Shown here: positions 6,441-13,020 of the stretch, piece by piece
Layout: each line of letters opens with the position of its first letter
Numbering within the stretch: the first letter of the stretch is position 1
Assembly: GCA_030614585.1 (NCBI GenBank)
Contig: JAUWTT010000053.1
Span: 1-13,020 of the forward strand
DNA length: 13,020 bases
Origin: Acidobacteriota bacterium
GTDB lineage: Bacteria > Acidobacteriota > UBA6911 > RPQK01 > JAPXNP01
Direction: 5' to 3'
Translations under genes and position numbers: made by a program
The notes under the pieces: generated by a model
Database searches by the model: none
What the model saw: the letters and a program-made list of their open reading frames with translations, nothing else
Told to the model about the DNA's origin: nothing

Positions 6441-8279
6441 ATGAACACAAGACCTCTCATCACACTTTCGATACTTATTCTCTCGTTTTGGCTCAACTCG
6501 ACGCCCTGCCTTGCGGATTGGGTGAGTTTGACCGGCGCGGAGAACGCACCCAATATCGCGGAGATCCACATATACAAGGATCACGTGAAGGTCGAGCTCG
6601 AGATCTTCGTAAATGACATCATCACCTTCGACCGTTTGATTCCCGACGAGTACCTCCAGGGGATCAATGTCAAGAGACCCTCCCATGACGTTCGGATGCG
6701 GCGGTTTTCCAGCGAAGACCTCCAGATGCTGGCTGACGGTAGCCAGAGGCTCATCGCCACCCTCAAGCGGATCGAGCCCCGCTTAAGGAAAGAGCGCCCG
6801 TCTCCCTACGCGGGGAAGATTAATCCTTACACGGGACAGATCATCCCGGGACCGCCGGAGGACAAGCGGGTCATTTACGTGGAACTCACCTACCCCTTCA
6901 CCCAGAGACCGAGGTCGCTGACGATTATTCCTCCGCTCGACGAAAACGGCATCAGCAAAGTGCCAATCGGCTTCATCACCTACCACGAAGGGGTCCAGGT
7001 GATCGATTTCAGATTTCTGGGGCAACCCGTGCACCTGAAGCTGGACTGGGACGACCCATGGTACTCAGAGTTCGAAGAAAAGAATCTGAAACGATGGCAG
7101 CGTGGCAGCGTGATGTCGTTCCTTTACGTTGAACCGCTCGAAGTGAGGCACGAGGTCCTCGCGCGAGTGAAGGATCTCGAAGCCTGGCTCGACCTCGGCT
7201 TGCGCGGCGACCAGTTCATCGAACCCGATGAGAACGAACCGCTCAAGGAGCGGATCGGCGAGTTCTTTCTCAAACAGGAAGCAGTGACAATCGACGGGAA
7301 ACGGCTGCAACCGATCCTGGACCGGACTGCCTTTGTGAAGTACACGGTGATGGGTTCGACCTTCCTCGAGCAGCCGGAGCGGATTCCGATCAATACCGCC
7401 ATGATCGGCGTGATCATCACGTATCTGACCGACGAAATACCGCGTGAGGTCAGAGTGCAATGGGACCTGTGGTCCGACCGAATTCAGCAGGTGCCGACGG
7501 ACACGATCGATCCGGCCGGCCCTTTCCCATCGTTTGTTACGCCGGATGACAACGTGCAGGTATGGAACAATTACCTCAAGACCTACCAGCCTCCCACCGT
7601 TGTGCGAATCGACTTGGACGAGTCTTTGACGACGATGAAAGTACCTCTGGCTAGCGCTCTGTGCTTCTTGGCATTGATTCCGCTGGTCTGGCTGATCACC
7701 AAGCGTAAAGGGCGCGCCGAACCCTTCGCGCTTCATCTGGCACTTGCTGTGGTGCTCGTCGTCGCAGCTTTATTTCTGCGACCCTTCCTGCACGTGTCTG
7801 TGGCCAGACCAACCGCCATAGCACCCAGTTTGACTGAGGAGCAAGCCACAGCAGTGCTCGACAGCCTGCTCAGGAACACTTACCGGTCCTTCGAGTTTCG
7901 CGGAGAGGAAGCTGTCTACGACAAGCTGGCCACTAGTGTAAGTGGCGACCTGCTAGCAGACATCTACTTGATGAACCGAAGATCTCTGGCGGTAACCCAG
8001 GCCGGTGGCGCCCAGGCGCGAGTGACTGATATCGAGATTGAGGAAGTGAAGGTCGAAACCCTCTCAGATCCTCCTCTGGCCATGCTTTACCGGGCTAGAT
8101 GGACTGCTGAGGGTTCGGTGAACCACTGGGGACACATTCATACCCGTAAGAACCTCTACGAAGCCCATATCACCGTGGAGCCAGTGGACGGCGCATGGAA
8201 GATCATGGCCCTCCAGATTCTGGACGAGCAGCGAATTGATCCCTACGCTTTGCAACCGGCCTCACCGCCGAGTGCGTGA
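6441..8279 (+). CDS. exported two-helix membrane protein of unknown function
   Basis: I do not recognise this 612-residue protein as a named family. It begins with a signal peptide (MNTRPL, then a hydrophobic run, with PCLA|DW near residue 25). It continues as a long, mostly hydrophilic beta-rich region (26-395) containing Tyr/Pro-rich loops and WDDPWYSEFEEKN (203-215). Two membrane segments follow at about 401-419 and 429-450, separated by the basic loop TKRKGRAEP. A C-terminal domain (about 463-600) has an NTF2-like feel: alternating helices, then strands ending ITVEPVDGAWKIMALQIL. The predicted topology puts both large domains outside the cytoplasm. ATG 6441 is preferred to GTG 6435 because a weak GGA (6430-6432) sits eight bases upstream of the ATG and only two from the GTG. 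It lies 142 bases after the hydrolase gene on the same strand, possibly co-transcribed. Confidence 0.7.
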   Translation: MNTRPLITLSILILSFWLNSTPCLADWVSLTGAENAPNIAEIHIYKDHVKVELEIFVNDIITFDRLIPDEYLQGINVKRPSHDVRMRRFSSEDLQMLADGSQRLIATLKRIEPRLRKERPSPYAGKINPYTGQIIPGPPEDKRVIYVELTYPFTQRPRSLTIIPPLDENGISKVPIGFITYHEGVQVIDFRFLGQPVHLKLDWDDPWYSEFEEKNLKRWQRGSVMSFLYVEPLEVRHEVLARVKDLEAWLDLGLRGDQFIEPDENEPLKERIGEFFLKQEAVTIDGKRLQPILDRTAFVKYTVMGSTFLEQPERIPINTAMIGVIITYLTDEIPREVRVQWDLWSDRIQQVPTDTIDPAGPFPSFVTPDDNVQVWNNYLKTYQPPTVVRIDLDESLTTMKVPLASALCFLALIPLVWLITKRKGRAEPFALHLALAVVLVVAALFLRPFLHVSVARPTAIAPSLTEEQATAVLDSLLRNTYRSFEFRGEEAVYDKLATSVSGDLLADIYLMNRRSLAVTQAGGAQARVTDIEIEEVKVETLSDPPLAMLYRARWTAEGSVNHWGHIHTRKNLYEAHITVEPVDGAWKIMALQILDEQRIDPYALQPASPPSA

Positions 8280-8352
8280 AACAAAATTCAGGTGCCTGTT
8301 CAGGAAACGGTTGTTGAGTGGCCCCTCTTCAAGAGATTAGTCGCGAACTTGG

Positions 8353-8371
8353 TCGAAGTGTCCGTCTTCGA
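8353..8371. repeat. small hairpin between convergent genes
   Basis: TCGAAG (8353-8358) and CTTCGA (8366-8371) can pair around a seven-base loop. This is in the 200-base gap between the rightward 612-residue gene and the leftward PAP2 gene. It has no flanking T tract, so it is at best a weak bidirectional terminator and may be chance. Confidence 0.2.
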
Positions 8372-8479
8372 ATCGACAAAGCTCATGATAAAGTTCGCAG
8401 CCAAGGAACAGGAAACGGCAATCGGGTAGTAGGACCGGTTTCGCCATCCGAGGCCAGGCAGGCCCTGCATGATACAGCG

Positions 8480-9475
8480 CTACTCCTGACGATCCAGGGA
8501 CACTGCGACGGCCACCCCTCCTTCCGGTAAAACCAATGGCATCCACGTGATCGGCCCGATACGGAATGTATCTGTCTGACGACACACTGTTCGTCCTACA
8601 ATAAACCCGAGCGTTGCTCCTGCAACTACGTCGCTTAGGTAATGCTTGTTTTTCTCGATTCTGCTCAGTCCTACCAACGCAGCAGTGACGTAAGCCGGGA
8701 TAGCGAATTTGCCGTAGTAGTGGGCCACGATAACAGCCGTTGTAAAGCTGCCGGAGGTATGACCGGAAGGGAAAGAGTGATTATTCTCTCCATCGGGCCG
8801 GGTGCGGGGAATCACGGCCTTTATCCCGGCCGTGACGGCGGCGTTTACAATGAAACCCTGGGCTAAACTGAAGCCGAAAGAACGAAATTGGTCACTTTCC
8901 GTGTTGTAGCCCCAGAGCAACATGGCTCCGGAAAAGCCTCCCAGGACCAAGGAACTTCCCACGACTTCACCGACTTCACCCAGTGCCTCGAAACGTCTTG
9001 TTTCGCCAAAGTATTCCTGGATTTCGTCGTCAGCGATCGAAGATAACCCTGTGGCCGCCGAGCCAATCAGCAGTGGCTTCAGGTTGTGTTTAGAGAACAG
9101 GCCCTTGAAGTTCTGTAGAAGTTGACCGCCAAAAGAACTAATAGGGGGGCTTCCCCTCTGCTGCCTCCCTTGAGCCGGGATGGGGGATTGAGTTGGAGTA
9201 CGCACATCTCCACCGGACTGAAACGTCGGGAGACCAGCCCGGTTGACAGCCGCTGAAACCAGAACCCCGCGGCAACTGTCCGTGGAAAAAGAAAAGCCCG
9301 AACAGCCCACATTCTCGTTGACCTGGATTACCCGCCCCGAAGTTTCTCCCAACAGCCAACCAAACGAACCGCCAAGGATTACCAAAATGGGAATGTAGAA
9401 GGCAACCCGCAGGTAAGCAGCGCTTGGGAAGGAAGGGAAGCAAACATTATTGCAGCGAGCGTCGAGGGATCTCAC
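8480..9475 (-). CDS. PAP2-superfamily membrane phosphatase
   Basis: The 331-residue protein carries the full PAP2 acid-phosphatase signature: KAVIPRTRP (219-227, K-x6-RP), PSGH (236-239) and SRIEKNKHYLSD (271-282, SR-x5-H-x3-D). Catalysis by this family uses the two histidines to remove phosphate from lipid phosphates such as phosphatidate or undecaprenyl pyrophosphate; the exact substrate is unknown. There is an N-terminal hydrophobic segment (about 22-43), a low-complexity Ser/Pro/Gly/Gln region (about 85-118), then several membrane helices (about 171-190, 200-216, 241-258, 260-270, 283-297). The long N-terminal region before the core is unusual for small PAP2 proteins. The start is GTG at 9475-9473; it overlaps the stop of a short upstream frame as GTGA, which supports this start although the ribosome-binding site is weak. 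It converges on the 612-residue gene. Confidence 0.85.
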   Translation of the reverse strand: MRSLDARCNNVCFPSFPSAAYLRVAFYIPILVILGGSFGWLLGETSGRVIQVNENVGCSGFSFSTDSCRGVLVSAAVNRAGLPTFQSGGDVRTPTQSPIPAQGRQQRGSPPISSFGGQLLQNFKGLFSKHNLKPLLIGSAATGLSSIADDEIQEYFGETRRFEALGEVGEVVGSSLVLGGFSGAMLLWGYNTESDQFRSFGFSLAQGFIVNAAVTAGIKAVIPRTRPDGENNHSFPSGHTSGSFTTAVIVAHYYGKFAIPAYVTAALVGLSRIEKNKHYLSDVVAGATLGFIVGRTVCRQTDTFRIGPITWMPLVLPEGGVAVAVSLDRQE

Positions 9476-9549
9476 CGTTTGTTCTCTGCCCGCTTGATAT
9501 TTGCGAGGTCTTCTTGTTTCAGCATTGCGAGCGTTGTTAGAATCTGCAT
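9472..9549 (-). CDS. possible 25-residue coupled upstream peptide
   Basis: A minus-strand frame starts at ATG 9549-9547, encodes 25 residues beginning MQILTTLAML and ending KRAENKR, and stops with TGA that overlaps the GTG start of the PAP2 gene (GTGA). The peptide is basic and helix-prone. The frame is open about 60 bases further upstream without an ATG, GTG or TTG, and I see no good ribosome-binding site at the ATG. It could be a leader peptide driving coupled translation of the phosphatase, the tail of a decayed upstream gene, or chance. Confidence 0.3.
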   Translation of the reverse strand: MQILTTLAMLKQEDLANIKRAENKR

Positions 9550-9629
9550 TTCAGGAACCCGCGATAACCCGAATCCGAATCGGGCACTAAATTTGACTCC
9601 TGGGTTTTTAACTGATCATCGCCACCATG

Positions 9630-9875
9630 TAAAGAGATTCGGACTTCCTTGGCTCCTGCAGCGTGAAACGGCGAGTGATACCTTTCGAAATAAAGTTACA
9701 CACTTCTCCCCAGAAAAAGGATGCGCTAGGCTTGGTATCGTGCATGGAAGATTTGGGTCTCATCACGGGTTACGTTGCCCACGCCGGCGACAAGGAGTAC
9801 TCACTTGGAAAGGGCATAGTGGCGCTTCCGATAAGGGCGCTACTGTCCGACTACTCCCTGATCGAAAAACTTTAA
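9630..9875 (+). pseudogene. C-terminal remnant of a DUF4143-type ATPase
   Basis: Immediately after an in-frame TAA (9630-9632), about 80 codons read as the C-terminal part of the ATP-binding proteins that end in DUF4143. Signs are a DSDF segment where these proteins have EVDF, then RRVIPFEIKLH (the nuclease-like E-x-K element), SPQKKDALGL, DLGLITGYVAHAGDKEYSLGKGI and ALPIRALL, ending at TAA 9873-9875. The whole AAA domain is absent upstream, so this is a 5'-truncated relic. GTG 9663 could in principle start a 70-residue protein, but it lacks a ribosome-binding site and would begin in mid-domain. The family match is by eye. Confidence 0.6.
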
Positions 9876-9980
9876 GTGCACGCAGTGTTAGAAGGGCTAG
9901 ATACGGTCGAAGCCGTACAAGCCTGAGTTCCAATTGACGGGACCGGTTTTGGGGAAGTGAGCGGACCAGAACCGTTGAAG

Positions 9981-9987
9981 AGGAGGG
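9981..9987 (+). promoter_or_regulatory. ribosome-binding site fixing a TTG start
   Basis: AGGAGGG lies five bases before TTG 9993. The upstream in-frame GTG at 9957 has only a GGGG two bases away, too close to work. This moves the start of the sugar isomerase-like gene 36 bases downstream and puts the Tat motif near the N-terminus. Confidence 0.7.
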
Positions 9988-9992
9988 CCAGG

Positions 9993-10877
9993 TTGGAAGC
10001 GTCTAGATACCCAAGACGGAGATTCTTGAGTCAGGCATTGACAGTGTGCGCACTGCCCTCTTTGGCCTGCACCTCCAGGCCAACGTCTCAGCGCCTGGGT
10101 GTCCAGCTTGCGGTCCGCGGGCCATTCCCGGAAACCGATCTACGGGCTCGTGCAGAGTTACTATCGCGGTTGGGATACCAGGGTATTGAGCTTGGCCCGG
10201 AGTACCTCAACCAGTCTGCCGATCAGATACTCCGGCAGCTCAATGGTACAGGCATCTCCGTAAGTGCGATCGTAGGATCGATCAAACTGGTGGACCCCGA
10301 CCCTGACACTCGTGCCGCAGCAATTGAATTGGACAGGGAGCGCCTGAAACTGGCTCAGCGACTCGACGCCATGGGGGTAATCGAAGTTCCAACATTCGGC
10401 CCCTGTCGGTTTGGCCAGGGTACCGACACTAGACTCGAAGATGGAATTCTTGTCGAAGGCCTCAAGCAGCTGGCACCGGACGTCAGCCGGACCGGCGTGA
10501 AAATCCTGCTGGAACCCTTGACGCGGAAGGAGACCCACTACATGAACCGGCAAGGTCACGGTGCCAGGATCATTGAATCAGTAGGAGAACCTGGCTTTGC
10601 ACTGCTCTCAGACTTCTACCACATGCAGATGGAAGAAGACGACATCTCCGAGACTCTGAAAGAGTTTGGAGAATATACCGGTTACGTGCACATGGCTGAC
10701 GGGGAGAAAAGGATCGAACCCGGATCCCTCCCCTTTGATTACAGGCCAGGATTCAGGGAACTCAAGAACCATAACTATTCGGGCTGGCTCACTGTGGAAT
10801 CTGGTGCGACTGATAGCCCGGAACCTGCCCTGGCAAGGGCCAGGGAGTATATCCTCAAGCAGTGGGGTGAGGCCTGA
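9993..10877 (+). CDS. Tat-exported sugar isomerase/epimerase-like TIM-barrel protein
   Basis: With TTG 9993 as start the protein has 294 residues. It opens with a Tat signal: PRRRFLS (7-13) fits the twin-arginine consensus, and a hydrophobic segment ends at LPSLAC (21-26), where C26 could be a lipoprotein cysteine in a non-ideal lipobox. The rest is a xylose isomerase-like TIM barrel (about 35-290). Likely metal ligands are E174 (LLEPLTRKETHY), D207 (LSDFYHM), H233 (GYVHMAD) and E269 (LTVES), the pattern of hydroxypyruvate isomerase, tagatose 3-epimerase and IolE-type enzymes. The reaction is probably sugar isomerisation or epimerisation, but the substrate is unknown. Export by Tat fits a cofactor-loaded, folded enzyme. 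It is 78 bases upstream of another Tat-exported protein, probably one operon. Confidence 0.75.
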   Translation: MEASRYPRRRFLSQALTVCALPSLACTSRPTSQRLGVQLAVRGPFPETDLRARAELLSRLGYQGIELGPEYLNQSADQILRQLNGTGISVSAIVGSIKLVDPDPDTRAAAIELDRERLKLAQRLDAMGVIEVPTFGPCRFGQGTDTRLEDGILVEGLKQLAPDVSRTGVKILLEPLTRKETHYMNRQGHGARIIESVGEPGFALLSDFYHMQMEEDDISETLKEFGEYTGYVHMADGEKRIEPGSLPFDYRPGFRELKNHNYSGWLTVESGATDSPEPALARAREYILKQWGEA

Positions 10878-10955
10878 GAGCCGGCGAACACGGCAGGCAG
10901 CCGTGGGAGCGACGACTGCCTCCACCCAAACGCTTAATTAGACAGGAGCGAAACG

Positions 10956-12770
10956 ATGTCAGGATCAACCACTTTCTCTCGAAGAGGCTTTATTAAAGGG
11001 ACAGCCGGAGCAGCCGTCTTGGCCGCAGGCTCATCCGAGATTGCGTCAGCGACGTCCACAACAGCAACCGTAAGCCAAAGTCGGGAAGCGACTCTTACGG
11101 TCAGTGGAAAGCGCGTGACGGTCAGAACGAGCACCATGGAAGCGACCCTGGATTCCGGTAGGTTAACCTATCTGAAGAATCGGCAGACCGGCGAGGAGTA
11201 CTTGGAGACAGACTCCACAACACGCCAGACCCTCGAGCTCGTGTATCCGCACAAAGAGATCGCCGAAGTCGGTGAGAGCGATCTCGGTGAAGCTGTGGTT
11301 CGGCAGATTTCCCCTCTAAGAGCCGAAGTTGTTTACCAGAGCTTCAAAGGAGATGGAGTCATCACCATTTCCGTATGCCCGGAAACCGGAGACCTGCTGA
11401 TCGAACCTTCCGCATATTCTTCCCGGCCTGGGGTGCGAGCCTGCCGGTGGAATGTCTGGGGCATTAAGCCCGGCTTGAAGCTGGTCGCTCCTTTTTTCCA
11501 GGGCGTGAAGTTACCTCGCAGTGATCATCTGATCCAGAACTCCTTCTGGGAGTGGCCCAGGTCTTGGGAGGCTGGACTGGCAATCCTCCAATCCGAGTCC
11601 TCCGGTTTCTGGATCCACGCTCAAGACAACCGTTACCGCTACAAGGCCCTGAAAGTGGGTGGACCCGGCAGGCCCAACTCGATTGGCCTCGACACGGAAG
11701 CGTACGGTCCTCTTGATGAAAACCTGGCCGCAGGTGGGCTGACCTGGAGAATCAATGTCTTCCAAGGTGACTGGAAGGTGCCGGCAGCCGACTACCGGCA
11801 TTGGTTGTGGGAAGCCTACAGCCTGGCTCGGGAGGAGCAACGTCGAAAAGAGTGGATACAGCACATTCGAATGGCCATTTCCTGGTGCCGTGGAGAAACT
11901 CAAATCCTCGATGCCCTGGCCAAGAGAGTTGCCCCTGAGGCGGTCCTAATCCACTTCTCACACTGGAGAACCGATCCCTACGACGAGAATTATCCGACCT
12001 ACCAGGCAAGTGATCGGGCTAAGGAATTCATCAGCAAGGGACGTGCGATGGGCTTTCGGATCATGCCCCACTTCAACTCAATTGACATGGACCCTACCCA
12101 CCCGGTCTACGCGAAAATCCGAGACTTCCAGTATCGGAGACTCGAAACGAAGGACCTCTGGGGGTGGAGTTGGTTCGGCAGTGGACCTAAGGGAGTACCC
12201 GAATCCAATGCGGCTCGCCTCAGGTACCAGGGAAATAAAGTGATGGTGAAAGTCCATCCCGGTCTAAGCACCTGGCGGTCAATTCTGGGGGACTCCATGC
12301 AGGAAGCGGTTCAGCAGCTTGACCTCGAAAGCGCTTTCATTGATGTAACTCTGAACACAGGCAACCTGCACAACTGCCTGGTCGAAGGCCTAACCTCTAC
12401 CGAAGGGATGAACCGGTTGATACACCATGTCGGTGATCTGGGCAACGGTCTCGTGGTGGGTGGAGAAGGGCTCAACGAGATCACCTTCCAGGGACTCTCC
12501 TTCGCACAAGTTCACTTGTTCAGGAGTTGGCAATCTTCAATTGAAGGTCTCGAAAGGACTGGCGGGTGCGCCCTGAATGACTTTCTCTTCGGCAAATTGT
12601 GCCGGGCGTTCGGGTACTCACACCTGGGAGGAGGGAACGATTCCGAAATACTGAGATCGAGGATTCACCGAGAGCACGACGCGATACCAACGATCACCAT
12701 TCGATCCGCGGAAGATATTGAAAGCCCCAATCCGACGATAGAGAAGATCCTCAAGGAGGCTGAGGCGTAA
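10956..12770 (+). CDS. Tat-exported DUF6259-like, glycosidase-like protein
   Basis: The 604-residue protein has a textbook Tat signal: SRRGFIK (8-14) and an Ala/Gly-rich segment to about residue 32. A beta-rich N-terminal half (about 40-265) resembles the super-sandwich region of large glycoside hydrolases. About 300-560 reads as a TIM barrel with acid-rich strand ends: IHFSHWRTDPYDENYPTY, MPHFNSIDMDP, SAFIDVTLNTG and VVGGEGLNE. This layout matches proteins annotated DUF6259, related to the GH31/GH36-like barrels. Which acids are catalytic, if any, I cannot say. Polysaccharide or oligosaccharide degradation outside the cytoplasm is inferred. The start is ATG 10956 with AGGAG seven bases upstream (10944-10948). 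It directly follows the Tat-exported isomerase-like gene. No terminator is visible after its TAA. Confidence 0.68.
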   Translation: MSGSTTFSRRGFIKGTAGAAVLAAGSSEIASATSTTATVSQSREATLTVSGKRVTVRTSTMEATLDSGRLTYLKNRQTGEEYLETDSTTRQTLELVYPHKEIAEVGESDLGEAVVRQISPLRAEVVYQSFKGDGVITISVCPETGDLLIEPSAYSSRPGVRACRWNVWGIKPGLKLVAPFFQGVKLPRSDHLIQNSFWEWPRSWEAGLAILQSESSGFWIHAQDNRYRYKALKVGGPGRPNSIGLDTEAYGPLDENLAAGGLTWRINVFQGDWKVPAADYRHWLWEAYSLAREEQRRKEWIQHIRMAISWCRGETQILDALAKRVAPEAVLIHFSHWRTDPYDENYPTYQASDRAKEFISKGRAMGFRIMPHFNSIDMDPTHPVYAKIRDFQYRRLETKDLWGWSWFGSGPKGVPESNAARLRYQGNKVMVKVHPGLSTWRSILGDSMQEAVQQLDLESAFIDVTLNTGNLHNCLVEGLTSTEGMNRLIHHVGDLGNGLVVGGEGLNEITFQGLSFAQVHLFRSWQSSIEGLERTGGCALNDFLFGKLCRAFGYSHLGGGNDSEILRSRIHREHDAIPTITIRSAEDIESPNPTIEKILKEAEA

Positions 12771-12854
12771 TCCTCACTTGTGGCTAAAGGAATTCAAGAG
12801 AATAGAAGCGAGATTCCACGTCCTTTGTCGCTCACAGGCTGATCGAGAAGTCCA

Positions 12855-12964
12855 GAGCGCCAAACATGGTTCACCGTAAGACACGCATCCCTGCCTGTCA
12901 CTCCGGTCCGAGCCCCAACCGTGGCTCACGGTAGGACATGCATCCTTGCTTGTCACTCCGGTGT
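12855..12964 (+). repeat. two imperfect 55-base tandem repeats
   Basis: Unit 1 (12855-12909) and unit 2 (12910-12964) align without gaps at a 55-base offset. Both contain GAGC-CCAA, TGGxTCACxGTA, GACA-GCATCC-TGC-TGTCACTCCGGT. A third unit appears to begin at 12965 (GAGACTCGAAATGGCT) and then diverges. This is an intergenic dispersed-type repeat, not a CRISPR, because there are no spacers. Confidence 0.75.
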
Positions 12965-12990
12965 GAGACTCGAAATGGCTGCCCTCCCGT

Positions 12991-13020
12991 TGATGACAAC
13001 CAGGGATGGTTGTCTTACCA
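12991..13020 (-). repeat. inverted partial copy of the 55-base repeat
   Basis: CAGGGATG (13001-13008), GTCTTAC (13012-13018) and TGACA (12994-12998) are the complements, in order, of CATCCCTG (12886-12893), GTAAGAC (12876-12882) and TGTCA (12896-12900) of the first unit. The match continues to the window edge, so the element is cut off here. Together with the tandem units it could fold into a long imperfect hairpin. Confidence 0.65.

Noticed and set aside
7065..7736. Leftward 223-codon frame inside the 612-residue gene
   Set aside because: Antisense shadow: it has no recognisable domain, and the plus-strand protein has a coherent signal peptide and membrane segments.
8318..8530. Rightward 70-codon frame in the gap between convergent genes
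   Set aside because: It overlaps the end of the PAP2 gene on the other strand and has no ribosome-binding site or recognisable motif.
9479..9937. Rightward 152-codon frame
   Set aside because: It is a different frame of the DUF4143 remnant region, with biased, implausible composition.
12855..13020. CRISPR array
   Set aside because: The copies abut directly with no spacers and are imperfect; no cas genes are nearby.

Overview
The window looks like chromosomal DNA from a Gram-negative, non-enteric environmental bacterium. The outer-membrane porin, the BON-domain envelope protein, the two Tat-exported proteins and the many GTG/TTG starts support this. GC is estimated by eye in the mid-50s percent, higher in the metallo-hydrolase gene. 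The mix (DUF6259-like Tat protein, Tat-exported sugar isomerase/epimerase, PAP2 phosphatase, degenerate dispersed repeats) would fit Acidobacteriota or a similar soil/aquatic phylum. That placement is inference; there is no rRNA or other phylogenetic marker here.

Layout. Positions 1-4562 are read leftward: a porin O/P-like protein (4562-3294), a 111-residue protein resembling a degenerate response-regulator receiver (3287-2952), a GlgC-like nucleotidyltransferase with a C-terminal left-handed beta-helix (2850-1432), a 564-base non-coding stretch with inverted arrays of 7-base repeats, and an exported two-BON-domain protein (867-22). A 455-base divergent intergenic region holds a hairpin followed by seven T. 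Rightward from it come a membrane-anchored RNase Z-like MBL-fold hydrolase (5018-6298) and a 612-residue membrane protein of unknown function (6441-8279). A PAP2-superfamily phosphatase (9475-8480) converges on these. Its GTG start overlaps the stop of a very short upstream frame. Next is a 5'-truncated remnant of a DUF4143-type ATPase (9630-9875). Two Tat-signal proteins follow, apparently an operon: a sugar isomerase/epimerase-like TIM-barrel protein (start re-assigned to TTG 9993) and a DUF6259-like, glycosidase-like protein (10956-12770). The right edge carries imperfect 55-base tandem repeats plus the beginning of an inverted copy.

How the genes may work together. The clearest functional pair is the two adjacent Tat-exported proteins, which could act on carbohydrate outside the cytoplasm. 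The porin, BON protein, MBL hydrolase, 612-residue membrane protein and PAP2 phosphatase all belong to the envelope, but nothing in the sequence ties them to one pathway. I see no phage genes, transposase, CRISPR array, tRNA or rRNA. I do not see a convincing new defence or biosynthetic system. The most unusual items are the receiver-like protein lacking its phosphorylation residues, the altered-signature nucleotidyltransferase, the unrecognised 612-residue protein and the repeat elements.
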